Part shown: piece by piece, positions 8,433 to 17,167 of the stretch | How positions within the stretch are numbered: position 1 is the first letter of the stretch | Layout of the letters: the number at the start of each line of letters is the position of its first letter | Assembly: GCA_963667715.1 (NCBI GenBank) | Contig: OY763926.1 | Location: 3,720,001 to 3,784,000 of the forward strand | Direction of reading: 5' to 3' | Length of the DNA stretch: 64,000 bases | Source of the DNA: JAFGDI01 sp963667715 | GTDB taxonomy: Bacteria > Planctomycetota > Phycisphaerae > Sedimentisphaerales > SM23-30 | Notes under the pieces: model-generated | The model's input: only the letters and a program-made list of their open reading frames with translations | The model's database searches: none | What the model was told of the DNA's origin: nothing | Made by a program: the position numbers and the translations under genes

Positions 8433-9377
8433 TTGAAAACTTTATTTATGTTTCCCGGTCAGGGTGCTCAGTTCGTTGGAATGGGAAAAGAACTGGCTGA
8501 AGAAATTACTGAAGTAAAAGAATTATATCAGCAGGCTAGCGATATTCTTGGCTATGACCTTGCTGAATTATGTTTTGAAGGGCCTGAGGAAAAACTCAAT
8601 CAGACAGAATTTGCTCAGCCGGCAATCTTTGTTACCAGTATCGCTCATCTTATCGCCCTGCGTCAGGGAAAAACCTCGGAAGAATTCAAAGATATCACAC
8701 CTGATGCCTGTGCAGGTTTAAGCCTGGGTGAATATACCGCCCTGCATGCCTCTGGTGCTATTAGCTTTGAAGATGGTTTGAAACTCGTACAGCTTCGCGG
8801 TAAAGGTATGCAGCAGGCAGCTGAAATGTCAAAAGGTACTATGGTTTCTATTCTCGGGCTCGACGAAGAAACTGTCACAAAGCTATGCAATGATATTCTG
8901 GCCATGAATATTGAAGAGGAAACCGGCGAGACTATGCTCTCTGCGGTAAACTTCAATTGTCCAGGACAGATCGTAGTAAGTGGAACTATCAACGCATGTA
9001 AGAAAGCAGCTGAAATAGCTGGTGAATATGGTGCGATGAAAGCTATACCGCTAACCGTAGCCGGTGCGTTCCATACCGATATGATGGCACCCGCTGCCGA
9101 GCAGCTGGCCTCTGCTATCGATGGCTGCACCCTAAACGCCCCAACAACACCGGTTATCTCAAATGTTGATACTCTGGCATATGCCGGAGCCGGTGAGATC
9201 AAAGAAAAACTGCTCAAGCAGCTGGTAGGTGCGGTTCGCTGGCAGCAATCAGTAGAAAAACTTATCGATGAAGGGTTCGACTCTTATGTTGAAATTGGCC
9301 CGGGTAGAGTTCTATCCGGTCTGGTCAAAAAGATCACCCGTGGTAAAAAAGTAAAAGCTAATATAACCAACGTATAA
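8433..9377 (+). CDS. fabD: Malonyl-CoA:ACP transacylase
   Basis: A 314-residue acyltransferase that loads malonate onto acyl carrier protein. Chosen start is the TTG at 8433, giving (M)KTLFMFPGQGAQFVGMG, the standard FabD opening; AAAGGG lies seven bases upstream. A longer frame from TTG at 8412 would add seven residues and use a poorer site. The nucleophile elbow Gly-Leu-Ser-Leu-Gly-Glu-Tyr (Ser97), the substrate Gln-Leu-Arg-Gly motif and the catalytic His214 in Gly-Ala-Phe-His-Thr are all present. fabG follows after 11 bases. Confidence 0.94.
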   Translation: MKTLFMFPGQGAQFVGMGKELAEEITEVKELYQQASDILGYDLAELCFEGPEEKLNQTEFAQPAIFVTSIAHLIALRQGKTSEEFKDITPDACAGLSLGEYTALHASGAISFEDGLKLVQLRGKGMQQAAEMSKGTMVSILGLDEETVTKLCNDILAMNIEEETGETMLSAVNFNCPGQIVVSGTINACKKAAEIAGEYGAMKAIPLTVAGAFHTDMMAPAAEQLASAIDGCTLNAPTTPVISNVDTLAYAGAGEIKEKLLKQLVGAVRWQQSVEKLIDEGFDSYVEIGPGRVLSGLVKKITRGKKVKANITNV

Positions 9378-9388
9378 GGGGTAATATA

Positions 9389-10129
9389 ATGTCAGAAAAA
9401 AAAGTAGCTATAGTCACAGGCGGAACAAGAGGTATCGGAAAAGCTATCTGTTTTGCTCTGGAGAAAAAAGGATATAAAGTAATTGCTATCGGTCGCAGCG
9501 AAAAGTCGATCGCTGACCTGGATCAGATAGCACAGCAGAATAATCTTGATATTATTACCTGCAAACTTGACGTTGCTGATACAGCGGCAGTTAATGACAC
9601 ATTTGAAAAACTGGCTGAAGAACATGGCGGTATCGCTGTTCTGGTTAATAATGCCGGTATTACCCGTGACAACCTGCTCATGGCTATGACAGATGAAGAA
9701 TTTGATCAGGTAATAGACACAAACCTGAAATCATGCTTTGCTGCAATGAGAGCTGCATGTCGCCCTATGATTCGCAAACGCTGGGGTCGTATTATCAATA
9801 TCGCCAGTGTTAGCGGTGTTGTTGGTAATGCAGGTCAGGCAAATTACGCCGCCAGTAAAGCTGGTATGGTTGGTATGACAAAGTCCGTTGCTCGTGAACT
9901 GGCTAAACGCGGCGTAACTGCCAACTGTATCGCACCAGGTTTTATCACTACCGATATGACCGATGTTCTGCCTGATAAGGTAAAAGACATGGCTAAGGCT
10001 GGTATCCCTATGAACCGCTTTGGCTTACCTGAAGAAATCGCATCTGCAGTTGCTTTCCTGGCCTCTGACGAAGCCAGCTACATTACCGGCCAGACACTAT
10101 GTGTCGACGGCGGAATGACAATGTGCTAA
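9389..10129 (+). CDS. fabG: 3-oxoacyl-ACP reductase
   Basis: A 246-residue short-chain dehydrogenase that reduces 3-oxoacyl-ACP with NADPH in the elongation cycle. The nucleotide motif Thr-Gly-Gly-Thr-Arg-Gly-Ile-Gly is at residues 10-17, Asn-Asn-Ala-Gly at 87-90, and the catalytic Ser140, Tyr153 and Lys157 are in order. The Gly-Gln-Ala-Asn-Tyr-Ala-Ala-Ser-Lys-Ala-Gly segment is diagnostic for FabG. It is the last gene of the first fab transcription unit; a 320-bp promoter region separates it from acpP. Confidence 0.95.
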   Translation: MSEKKVAIVTGGTRGIGKAICFALEKKGYKVIAIGRSEKSIADLDQIAQQNNLDIITCKLDVADTAAVNDTFEKLAEEHGGIAVLVNNAGITRDNLLMAMTDEEFDQVIDTNLKSCFAAMRAACRPMIRKRWGRIINIASVSGVVGNAGQANYAASKAGMVGMTKSVARELAKRGVTANCIAPGFITTDMTDVLPDKVKDMAKAGIPMNRFGLPEEIASAVAFLASDEASYITGQTLCVDGGMTMC

Positions 10130-10304
10130 GCAATTGTTCTTTATACTGATACGATACTAGAATTTTTTAAGCATTATTGCAATAACTTGGATAAGTTAAT
10201 AAATATTTAGAATATATTATTAACTTAATAGCTAACCACATTATATACAGGTATTTAAAGATACTAAAAAATAGCTGTTTTTACTAAAAAAACAGTGAAA
10301 ATCC

Positions 10305-10333
10305 TTGAATATTTACCCTGTTGCGGTTATAGT
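10305..10333 (+). promoter_or_regulatory. acpP promoter P1
   Basis: TTGAAT (10305-10310), a 17-bp spacer and TATAGT (10328-10333) make a good sigma-70 promoter in the 320-bp fabG-acpP gap. It would give acpP a separate, probably strong, transcript. The rest of the gap is A/T-rich, with a CTGTTTTT/AAAAACAG inverted repeat near 10275-10295. Confidence 0.6.
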
Positions 10334-10344
10334 AATCCGGTTAT

Positions 10345-10372
10345 TTAAACATTACTTTTATGCAGTTATAGT
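10345..10372 (+). promoter_or_regulatory. acpP promoter P2 (tandem)
   Basis: TTAAAC (10345-10350), a 16-bp spacer and TATAGT (10367-10372). The -10 region repeats the sequence GTTATAGTAA found in P1 about 39 bp upstream, so the two promoters look like a tandem pair on one DNA face feeding acpP. Confidence 0.5.
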
Positions 10373-10450
10373 AAATTTTGGCGGATACGGTTCCGACCTG
10401 AATTAAACTGTAAACGATTTTTTGAGAATATATTTGCAAGGAGATTTGCA

Positions 10451-10693
10451 GTGACACCAGAAGAAATCGAAGCCAAGGTAAAATCGATTGTGGCTGAACA
10501 AATGAATGTAGATGAAGCAGAGATCTCTCTGGAAACTTCTTTCGTTAACGACCTGAACGCTGACAGTCTTGACACTGTTGAGTTGGTTATGGAATTCGAA
10601 GACGCTTTTGATCTGAGCATTCCTGACGATGAAGCAGAGAAGATTCAGACTGTAGGTCAGGCTATTGAGCACATCTCAAAAGCTAAAGGCTAA
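10451..10693 (+). CDS. acpP: Acyl carrier protein
   Basis: An 80-residue acidic helical protein that carries growing acyl chains on a phosphopantetheine arm. The attachment site is Ser39 in Asp-Leu-Asn-Ala-Asp-Ser-Leu-Asp-Thr-Val-Glu-Leu. The start is GTG, with AAGGAGA seven bases upstream, a near-ideal ribosome site. It has its own tandem promoters and a terminator behind it, so it can be expressed far above the enzymes, as is usual for ACP. The modifying enzyme AcpS is encoded separately at 31188. Confidence 0.96.
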   Translation: MTPEEIEAKVKSIVAEQMNVDEAEISLETSFVNDLNADSLDTVELVMEFEDAFDLSIPDDEAEKIQTVGQAIEHISKAKG

Positions 10694-10717
10694 TCTACAT
10701 TAAGAATCATTAAACTC

Positions 10718-10758
10718 AATGCCTTTGCTGCATAACCTGCTGGCAGAGGCATTGTTTT
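10718..10758 (+). terminator. Terminator after acpP
   Basis: AATGCCTTTGC (10718-10728) pairs with GCAGAGGCATT (10743-10753), an 11-bp stem with one G-U pair, followed by GTTTT. It could be partly read through into fabF. Confidence 0.7.
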
Positions 10759-10873
10759 ACTCTTAACTTGAACCAAACTTAATTACAAGCTCTGCATAAC
10801 TTATTGCTAGTGCCTATAATTAAGCTTATTTACTTACTAACCTTATAGAACAGTAAGGATAAGGAATTCTGAT

Positions 10874-12115
10874 ATGACCAAAAGAAGAGTAGTCATAACC
10901 GGATTAGGTGTGGTTACAAACCTTGGTGAGGACGTCAGTGTATTCTGGGATAGCCTGCTTGCCGGGAAAAGCGGTATTTCAATTCTTGAAGGATTTAACA
11001 CCGAAGAATTTCCAGTAAAGATCGGCGGCCAGATAAAGGACTTTGATCCAAACAAATACATTGACCCGCGTGAAGCCAAGCGTATTGACCGTTTTGCCCA
11101 GCTGGCACTTGCTGCGTCTGTTAATGCCGTAGCTGACAGTGGAATTGATTTCCCTAGCTTAGACCTGGACAGATGCGGTTCAATTATCGGTAGCGGTATC
11201 GGTGGTCTTGGTGAGATCGAAAGAGAACACCTAAAGCTCATCGAAAAGGGCCCTCGCAGAGTTAGCCCATTCTGTGTACCTAAGCTCATGGCAAATGCTG
11301 GTAATGCAAATGTCGGTATCCGCTTTGGTCTCAGGGGTGCAAACCACGCAGTAATAACAGCTTGTGCTGCTGCTACTCATGCTATTGGCGACTCATTCCG
11401 TCAGATTCAGTATGGTTATCAGGACGTAGTTGTTACTGGTGGTGCTGAAGCTGCGGTAACCAATCTTGGTTTGGCCAGTTTCTGTGCATTAAAGGCACTG
11501 AGTACCAGAAATGATGAACCACAGCTGGCGTCAAGACCTTTTGATGCTGATCGCGGTGGCTTTGTGCTCGCCGAAGGTGCTGGTATTGTTATTCTGGAAG
11601 AATACGAACACGCTAAAAAGCGTGGTGCTAAGATATACGCTGAAATAATTGGTTTCGGCATGAGCTGTGATGCTAACCATATCACTGCCCCATGTGAAGA
11701 TGGCAGAGGTGCTGCCAGCTGTATCTCTGGTGCTATCAGAGACGCCGGACTGGCTCCTGAACAGATCGACTATATCAATGCTCACGGTACTGGTACTCAG
11801 CTCAATGATAAGGCTGAAACTCAGGCTGTTAAACGCTCTCTCGGTGAAGATGCAGCTCGTAAGGTTTCAATCAGCAGTATCAAGAGCCATATCGGTCACT
11901 CTTTGGGTGCAAGTGGTGGTATTGAAGCAGTTGCAACTGCTCTGACTCTTAAGAATGGTATTATACCACCGACAATTAACCTGGAAAACCCAGACCCTGC
12001 TTGTGATCTCGACTATACTCCTCTTACCGCTAAGGAAAGAGAAGTAAAATTTGCTCTGAGCAACTCATTTGGCTTCGGCGGCCATAACGCCAGCCTTGCT
12101 TTCGGCAAAATATAA
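10874..12115 (+). CDS. fabF: Beta-ketoacyl-ACP synthase II
   Basis: A 413-residue elongating condensing enzyme starting MTKRRVVITGLGVVTNLGED. The active-site Cys164 lies in Thr-Ala-Cys-Ala-Ala-Ala-Thr-His, and the two catalytic His residues are His304 (Asn-Ala-His-Gly-Thr-Gly-Thr) and His339 (Lys-Ser-His-Ile-Gly-His). The C-terminal Asn-Ser-Phe-Gly-Phe-Gly-Gly-His-Asn is typical of KAS II. Length is normal. It forms the acpP-fabF pair common in bacteria, here with a terminator on each side. Confidence 0.96.
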   Translation: MTKRRVVITGLGVVTNLGEDVSVFWDSLLAGKSGISILEGFNTEEFPVKIGGQIKDFDPNKYIDPREAKRIDRFAQLALAASVNAVADSGIDFPSLDLDRCGSIIGSGIGGLGEIEREHLKLIEKGPRRVSPFCVPKLMANAGNANVGIRFGLRGANHAVITACAAATHAIGDSFRQIQYGYQDVVVTGGAEAAVTNLGLASFCALKALSTRNDEPQLASRPFDADRGGFVLAEGAGIVILEEYEHAKKRGAKIYAEIIGFGMSCDANHITAPCEDGRGAASCISGAIRDAGLAPEQIDYINAHGTGTQLNDKAETQAVKRSLGEDAARKVSISSIKSHIGHSLGASGGIEAVATALTLKNGIIPPTINLENPDPACDLDYTPLTAKEREVKFALSNSFGFGGHNASLAFGKI

Positions 12116-12126
12116 GATATTACTGT

Positions 12127-12180
12127 CAGTATCTGCTACTAAGTATTACTAATACCAAAATAGCGGATACTGGCTTTTTA
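12127..12180 (+). terminator. Terminator after fabF
   Basis: CAGTATCTGCTA (12127-12138) pairs with TAGCGGATACTG (12161-12172), 12 bp with one G-U pair, followed by GCTTTTTAATTT. Confidence 0.8.
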
Positions 12181-12253
12181 ATTTGAAAAAGTAACACTTT
12201 TTCGTTGCAAAATGACGACTATTTAGTTATCATTTCTTCTCTTAAACAGTGAC

Positions 12254-12338
12254 GCCCGGGTGGCGGAATTGGTAGACGCGCCAGCTTGAGGGGCTGGTGA
12301 GAGTTATTCTCGTGCTGGTTCGACTCCAGTCCCGGGCA
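12254..12338 (+). tRNA. tRNA-Leu (anticodon GAG)
   Basis: An 85-base class II tRNA. The acceptor arms GCCCGGG and CCCGGGC pair perfectly, the anticodon stem CCAGC/GCTGG encloses the loop TTGAGGG with anticodon GAG, a long variable arm follows, and the T arm is CTGG-TTCGACT-CCAG. The discriminator is A and the CCA end is not encoded. It reads the Leu codons CUC and CUU. Confidence 0.97.
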
Positions 12339-12346
12339 TTGTTTAG

Positions 12347-12379
12347 AAGGCCATATGTAATACATATGGCCTTTTTTTT
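12347..12379 (+). terminator. Terminator after tRNA-Leu
   Basis: AAGGCCATATG (12347-12357) and CATATGGCCTT (12363-12373) form a perfect 11-bp stem with a 5-base loop, followed by a run of T. Confidence 0.9.
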
Positions 12380-12462
12380 ATATATTAACGCTCAGAAATC
12401 CCCCATCAGCCTTCATCTCCTTGGAATTTACAACCTTTCTCATCTTAAAAGTACTATACGGC

Positions 12463-12849
12463 TTACCGGAAAAATCTGAACTTTTTATCATTTGCAAATG
12501 CTACCAATGATTCACGAAAATCCTGCAAAACAGCTGCTCGTTCTTTAATCGATTCTTCACTGGCACCTAATTGAACCAGATTATCGAGGTCAGTGTTCTT
12601 ATCAATTATTTCCAATGCATTTCTTTTAACTCTTTTATCAATTTCACCTTTTTCTATCTGAATCTTAGCCAGTGGGAGCCAGAAAAAACCACAATTTTCT
12701 GAGCTTAGCTCTGAATCATCTTTGTACTCTTTAATAAGCATCTTTGTAGCTTTCTTACAGCTATATCCGCCATCAAGCATATCAACATATTCATCACGTA
12801 TATCGCAAGCCAGATCATCTTCAAAAATATCCATTCCCCAAGTTCCCAT
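12463..12849 (-). CDS. DUF4259 domain protein
   Basis: A 128-residue acidic, soluble protein. The N-terminus MGTWGMDIFEDDLACDIRDE matches the conserved opening of DUF4259 (Met-Gly-x-Trp-Gly-x-x-Ile-Phe-x-x-Asp). The start at 12849 was chosen because AAAGGGAAAACT precedes it; a frame extending to 12918 would overlap the neighbouring gene and add 23 residues without family similarity. DUF4259 has no known function. It is 43 bp downstream of the DUF1593 gene on the same strand. Confidence 0.75.
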   Translation of the reverse strand: MGTWGMDIFEDDLACDIRDEYVDMLDGGYSCKKATKMLIKEYKDDSELSSENCGFFWLPLAKIQIEKGEIDKRVKRNALEIIDKNTDLDNLVQLGASEESIKERAAVLQDFRESLVAFANDKKFRFFR

Positions 12850-12892
12850 AGTTTTCCCTTTATATAAGCTTAGATTAGTATTTCTCAATACA

Positions 12893-14299
12893 TTAATTAT
12901 CAAGGCCACAAACTGCAACTACTCTCTTAAACCTCGCCAGTGACGGCGTACCATCGTCAGCTACAGTACATACTATATGAATAGTCTCACCCGGAGCTAT
13001 ATCTTCTGGGACAATAAATGAAGCCTTTCGGCTATTGGCATTTTCTATAGCTATATCTCCCTTGTAGCTGCCGGCTTGCTGATATTGCCACCAGAGATAA
13101 GATAGTTTATCACCATCCGGATCAACCGCACTAATTTCCAAATCAACTGTTTCTTTGGCTAAAACTGAAACAGTCATCGTATCCGGAGCTATCTGCGGAT
13201 GGTGGTTGGCCTGATCGAAAGGCTTTACACACCAGTCAGCTCTGGCAGCGAAATCCCGCTGGACATAAGGAAGCCATCGCCATATTGGCTTAAAATAATT
13301 GGTGCGAATACGGATACCTTCTGGATCTGTGCGATTTTCAAGCTGTTTGGACCAGCTATTAGCAAAGCACCATTTACCAGCGGTGTATGAATAACTCGAA
13401 TCTGGCACAGGGTCCAGCCAGACATTATTACGAACCTTTACATATCTTCCACCCCAACCGCCCCAACCAGGCGACTCCAGACTCCTCAATCCATTATCTA
13501 TACAGTGCAGAAATGCCGGTGTATCTCCTTCTGCATGAAATGCACCATTTTCTAGCCTATATGCAGCACATAGTACTCCATGGTCTTTAGTAATACCTGC
13601 CATAAAATCAGCACCGAAGTACTGCTTAATATCCTCTGGTAAAACTTTATTCCATATATAAGCCATGCAGTCAAACTGATCAGAAATAATGGTTGTAATA
13701 TTATATTCTTCCCAATTGGGGCGTATATAGCTCTGATAAGTATCATCCTGCTCCCAGATCAGGAACAGGCGAACCTTGGCCGCCGCATAAGCCATCTTTT
13801 CCGGATAGTCTTGCTGAATTATTTTCAATGCTCGTGCAATTGTATTACTGCCGCCCCAGGCCTGAATCCATATTGGACGAGGGTCTGTCTCGTCAAGGAT
13901 AACATTCGCAATATGAACAGCTCCTTCTGTTCGCTTATCCATTTCACTATTACCTTCAATATTGCCAACTTTCCACTTACTCAATAAATAATCTGGGCTG
14001 GGATATGCTTTGTCATGCAGTAGCAGGTTATCATAAACTTGTGCATAACTGTCAATAAAGTCCTTGACCCACGTTACAGGATGAAATGTATTCCAACCAG
14101 AACCACCAACCCAATGAAACTGAGAGCTGCTGTTTATTATACCCTCTACTTCAAAGTCATTACTATGCAATAGAAAACGAACCATTGAACATCTGTCGTC
14201 CGCTTCGCCATCGGTAGTAACTATAACACGCGGCCGCTCAGCACGCACTAAACCTGAAAATAGCAATATAAAACAAGCTAAAAAGTATACCAACCTCAT
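12893..14299 (-). CDS. Secreted DUF1593 (nucleoside-hydrolase-like) protein
   Basis: A 468-residue protein with a signal peptide (residues 1-20, cleaved after a Val-Arg-Ala-like site). The mature N-terminus Arg-Val-Ile-Val-Thr-Thr-Asp-Gly-Glu-Ala-Asp-Asp is the Asp-rich metal-site motif shared by DUF1593 and nucleoside hydrolases. Ile-Gln-Ala-Trp-Gly-Gly-Ser-Asn-Thr (near residue 148) is a second DUF1593 motif. The last about 95 residues form a separate beta domain with Asp-Pro-Asp-Gly-Asp-Lys-Leu-Ser-Tyr-x-Trp-Trp, the usual C-terminal Ig-like module of this family. Members sit near glycan-degradation genes in Bacteroidota and Planctomycetota; the substrate is unknown. AAAGGAG lies 11 bases before the start. 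Confidence 0.85.
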   Translation of the reverse strand: MRLVYFLACFILLFSGLVRAERPRVIVTTDGEADDRCSMVRFLLHSNDFEVEGIINSSSQFHWVGGSGWNTFHPVTWVKDFIDSYAQVYDNLLLHDKAYPSPDYLLSKWKVGNIEGNSEMDKRTEGAVHIANVILDETDPRPIWIQAWGGSNTIARALKIIQQDYPEKMAYAAAKVRLFLIWEQDDTYQSYIRPNWEEYNITTIISDQFDCMAYIWNKVLPEDIKQYFGADFMAGITKDHGVLCAAYRLENGAFHAEGDTPAFLHCIDNGLRSLESPGWGGWGGRYVKVRNNVWLDPVPDSSYSYTAGKWCFANSWSKQLENRTDPEGIRIRTNYFKPIWRWLPYVQRDFAARADWCVKPFDQANHHPQIAPDTMTVSVLAKETVDLEISAVDPDGDKLSYLWWQYQQAGSYKGDIAIENANSRKASFIVPEDIAPGETIHIVCTVADDGTPSLARFKRVVAVCGLDN

Positions 14300-14371
14300 T
14301 TTGCAGTATCTCCTTTTTCATTATCCCCCACTACTGGGAGACGCAAGTCTTAACAAATTGTATGAACTGGA

Positions 14372-15613
14372 TCAGAGCTCTTTCAATAGCTGCGCCAGTG
14401 CCTGATTAACACTCCGCTGGCGTATTATATCACGCAGTCCGGCGAAATTAGATTTCATTACCTTTACCAGCCCTTCAGGCCCTGCCAGACCAATATAGAC
14501 CAAACCGACCGGCTTCTCTGGGCTGCCCCCGCCCGGGCCGGCTATGCCCGTTGTTGAGATCGCATAATCACTGCCTGATATCTCGCGTCCATTCACCGCC
14601 AACTGAGCCGCTACCGGCTCGCTTACCGCTCCATATCGCTCTAGCAGCTCAGGATCAACTCCAAGCTGTTGCTGCTTCATCTGGTTACTATAGACACACC
14701 AGCCGCCGTTATAGACCTCACTGGCTCCTGGCACATCAGTTATACTCTTGGCGATCAGTCCGCCGGTACAACTCTCGACCGTAGCAATAGTCTGATTCTT
14801 AGCTCTGAGTCGTTCAACTACCAGCCCGGCCAGTGTATCATCTTCTACTCCCCAGATTATATCGCCTAGCCGTCTACGAAGCTCTGCTTCACTTTCTGCT
14901 ATCATTCTGTCAGCTGTATCTATATCGCCGGCACTAGCACGTATCCGAAGCTTCACAACTCCTGCCCCGGCATTAGTATTCACCGATGGATTACTGCCCC
15001 GGGCCATAAGATCGGTTATTTTCTCACCCAATAGCGACTCTCCCAGACCCATCGTATGCAAAGTCCGGCATCTTATTACTTTATTTCGTTTTTCTGCATC
15101 AAGACCATCTATTACCGGAGCAACACCAGTCTCAAACATCATACGCATCTCTGACGGCACACCAGGCATAAAAAACAGCTTGGCCCCACCGTACTCACAA
15201 CTCATCCCTGGTGCCGTGCCGCAGCCATTGGCCAGTATCCCACAACCTGCCGGGATCATAGCCTGCAAACGGTTACTCTCTGACATATCTCTGCCTATCC
15301 GTTTGAATATGGCTTCTATATCAGCCAATGCCTGCTCATTTAGTTCCAGCTCCACCCCCAGCAGCTCGGCAATAGCATATCTGGTCAGATCATCAGCCGT
15401 AGGCCCCAACCCGCCAGTTACACAGATAATATCATTCTCTGCTGCCAGTCTGCGCAAAGTAGCACACAATAGCTCTTTATCATCACCTAGGGAAACATGT
15501 TCACTTACCGATATACCACGACCATTCAACTCAACACTCAGCCAGGCAGCATTAGTATCAACCAACTGACCGCCAACCAACTCATCCCCAGTACTAACAA
15601 CTCCAGCTCTCAA
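14372..15613 (-). CDS. cinA: CinA family protein (nicotinamide-nucleotide amidohydrolase)
   Basis: A 413-residue two-domain protein. The N-terminal MoaB/Mog-like domain opens with Ala-Gly-Val-Val-Ser-Thr-Gly-Asp-Glu-Leu and has Val-Thr-Gly-Gly-Leu-Gly-Pro-Thr-Ala-Asp-Asp near residue 65, a site that in CinA hydrolyses ADP-ribose-type substrates. The C-terminal PncC domain has Val-Glu-Ser-Cys-Thr-Gly-Gly with the catalytic Ser and Thr-Gly-Ile-Ala-Gly-Pro-Gly-Gly-Gly, and deamidates NMN for pyridine-nucleotide recycling. The start is TTG at 15613, with AGGA eight bases upstream. Length is normal for full CinA. Confidence 0.92.
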   Translation of the reverse strand: MRAGVVSTGDELVGGQLVDTNAAWLSVELNGRGISVSEHVSLGDDKELLCATLRRLAAENDIICVTGGLGPTADDLTRYAIAELLGVELELNEQALADIEAIFKRIGRDMSESNRLQAMIPAGCGILANGCGTAPGMSCEYGGAKLFFMPGVPSEMRMMFETGVAPVIDGLDAEKRNKVIRCRTLHTMGLGESLLGEKITDLMARGSNPSVNTNAGAGVVKLRIRASAGDIDTADRMIAESEAELRRRLGDIIWGVEDDTLAGLVVERLRAKNQTIATVESCTGGLIAKSITDVPGASEVYNGGWCVYSNQMKQQQLGVDPELLERYGAVSEPVAAQLAVNGREISGSDYAISTTGIAGPGGGSPEKPVGLVYIGLAGPEGLVKVMKSNFAGLRDIIRQRSVNQALAQLLKEL

Positions 15614-15636
15614 AACATCTTTCCTTTCACTAAAGC

Positions 15637-15780
15637 AGTAACAAGTAAAAAGTAACAGGTAAAAAGCTATGGTTTCGGCCGTCGGCCGAGATTAGTAAAA
15701 CGCAGGCAAAGCCTGCTATAATAATCAGACAGCTTCGAGCGGAGCGAGAAACATCAGCTTGTTACTTGTTTCTTGTTACT
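15637..15780 (+). repeat. Repeat R3, copy 1
   Basis: About 144 bp. The ends AGTAACAAG and CTTGTTACT are perfect inverted repeats built of 7-base units (AGTAACA/AGTAAAA). Inside are a TCGGCC-GTC-type hairpin, the hairpin GCAGGCAAAGCCTGC, and the conserved CGAGCGGAGCGAG block. It lies between cinA and hflX. No ORF. Confidence 0.8.
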
Positions 15781-15790
15781 TGCCACTTCC

Positions 15791-17077
15791 TTATATCGGC
15801 TCATATTCAAACGGCTGCAGCTTCAGAAGCTCATACATATGATTAGCACCAACTACCGCCTCTACTATTATTCCATCTTCGCCGTACTCTTCTTTTATAA
15901 CCTCGCCATAAGCCTTCAAAAACGGCATAACCCTGCCGTTACTATATGGACAATTTATACGCACCTTGTTAGAGGTTCCCTTTACCTTGTTCAGGACCAG
16001 CTCTACCAACGCCGTCACCCCCTGACCAGTCTTCGACGACAGCCCAATAGTATCTGGATAGACCGTCAAAAACTCAGCAAACTTTGTCTCTGCTCCCGGT
16101 CGATCCATCTTATTGGCTACCAGCACTATATCCTTACTATCGCAGCCCAGCTCTGCCAGTACCGTATTTACAGCCTCTACCTGCTGATATACATGCGGGT
16201 GCGAAACGTCCAGCACATGCAGAAGCAGATCAGCGTGAATCGTCTCTTCCAGAGTCGCCCTGAACGATGCTACCAGATGATGCGGAAGATCACGAACAAA
16301 ACCAACCGTATCGCTCAACAGAGAATAATTATCACCATCCAGTGTCCATTTATTAGTCTTGGTATCAAGCGTCGCAAATAACTGATCCGCTGAATATGTA
16401 TCAGAACCCGTAAGCGTATTCATTAGCGTACTCTTGCCGGCATTGGTATAGCCTACCAGAGATACCGTATAATGACGGTTACGAGAACCAGCCTGACGGC
16501 TCTTACGCTTATCGATCTCAGAGATGCGATTCTTCAGCATCGACACTCGCTTACTCACCAGACGACGGTCGATCTCAAGCTGTCTTTCACCTGTTCCTCG
16601 AGTACCAACACCACCACTAGCCGCACTGCCAGTTACCGTATCCAGATGGCTCCACATACGAGTCAGACGCGGATAAGTATATTCCAGCTGGGCCAGCTCA
16701 ACCTGCATCTTCGCCTCGGCACTACTGGCCCGACGAGCAAAAATATCCAGAATAAGCTCACTGCGGTCGATTACCTTTACCCCCATGACCTTTTCCAGCT
16801 CACGGATCTGGGCCGGGCTCAGGTCATGGTCAAAGATCACAACGTCAGCCTGACGAAGCTCAACGAACTGGGCTATCTCCTCGGCCTTGCCCCGCCCTAT
16901 AAATAGTGACGGATTAATATCTCGACGCTTCTGGCGGACAAAGCCAACCACATCTACATCAGCCGCCTTTGCCAACGACTCCAGCTCATCCAGCGAATCT
17001 TTGGAATCTATTACCGCTCCCGGCAATATCACATGTACCGATATCGCCTTCTCAAAACTTCTATCTTCTATTGCCAT
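15791..17077 (-). CDS. hflX: Ribosome-associated GTPase HflX
   Basis: A 428-residue protein. The N-terminal HflX domain (1-about 190) carries the Gly-Arg-Gly-Lys-Ala-Glu-Glu motif and Asp-Arg-Ser-Glu-Leu-Ile-Leu-Asp-Ile-Phe-Ala-Arg-Arg-Ala. A Gly-Thr-Arg-Gly-Thr-Gly-Glu-Arg-Gln linker follows, then a G domain with G1 Gly-Tyr-Thr-Asn-Ala-Gly-Lys-Ser-Thr, G3 Asp-Thr-Val-Gly-Phe and G4 Asn-Lys-Met-Asp. HflX binds the 50S subunit and splits stalled ribosomes after stress. No Shine-Dalgarno site is evident before the ATG at 17077. Confidence 0.95.
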   Translation of the reverse strand: MAIEDRSFEKAISVHVILPGAVIDSKDSLDELESLAKAADVDVVGFVRQKRRDINPSLFIGRGKAEEIAQFVELRQADVVIFDHDLSPAQIRELEKVMGVKVIDRSELILDIFARRASSAEAKMQVELAQLEYTYPRLTRMWSHLDTVTGSAASGGVGTRGTGERQLEIDRRLVSKRVSMLKNRISEIDKRKSRQAGSRNRHYTVSLVGYTNAGKSTLMNTLTGSDTYSADQLFATLDTKTNKWTLDGDNYSLLSDTVGFVRDLPHHLVASFRATLEETIHADLLLHVLDVSHPHVYQQVEAVNTVLAELGCDSKDIVLVANKMDRPGAETKFAEFLTVYPDTIGLSSKTGQGVTALVELVLNKVKGTSNKVRINCPYSNGRVMPFLKAYGEVIKEEYGEDGIIVEAVVGANHMYELLKLQPFEYEPI

Positions 17078-17167
17078 TTAATATTTCTTGTAATAATCAA
17101 AGGTTGATAAGATTGCAAGGTCGTCCAATATAGCATATCAGCGAGTCTTCCTTACTCTCCTGCCCTC

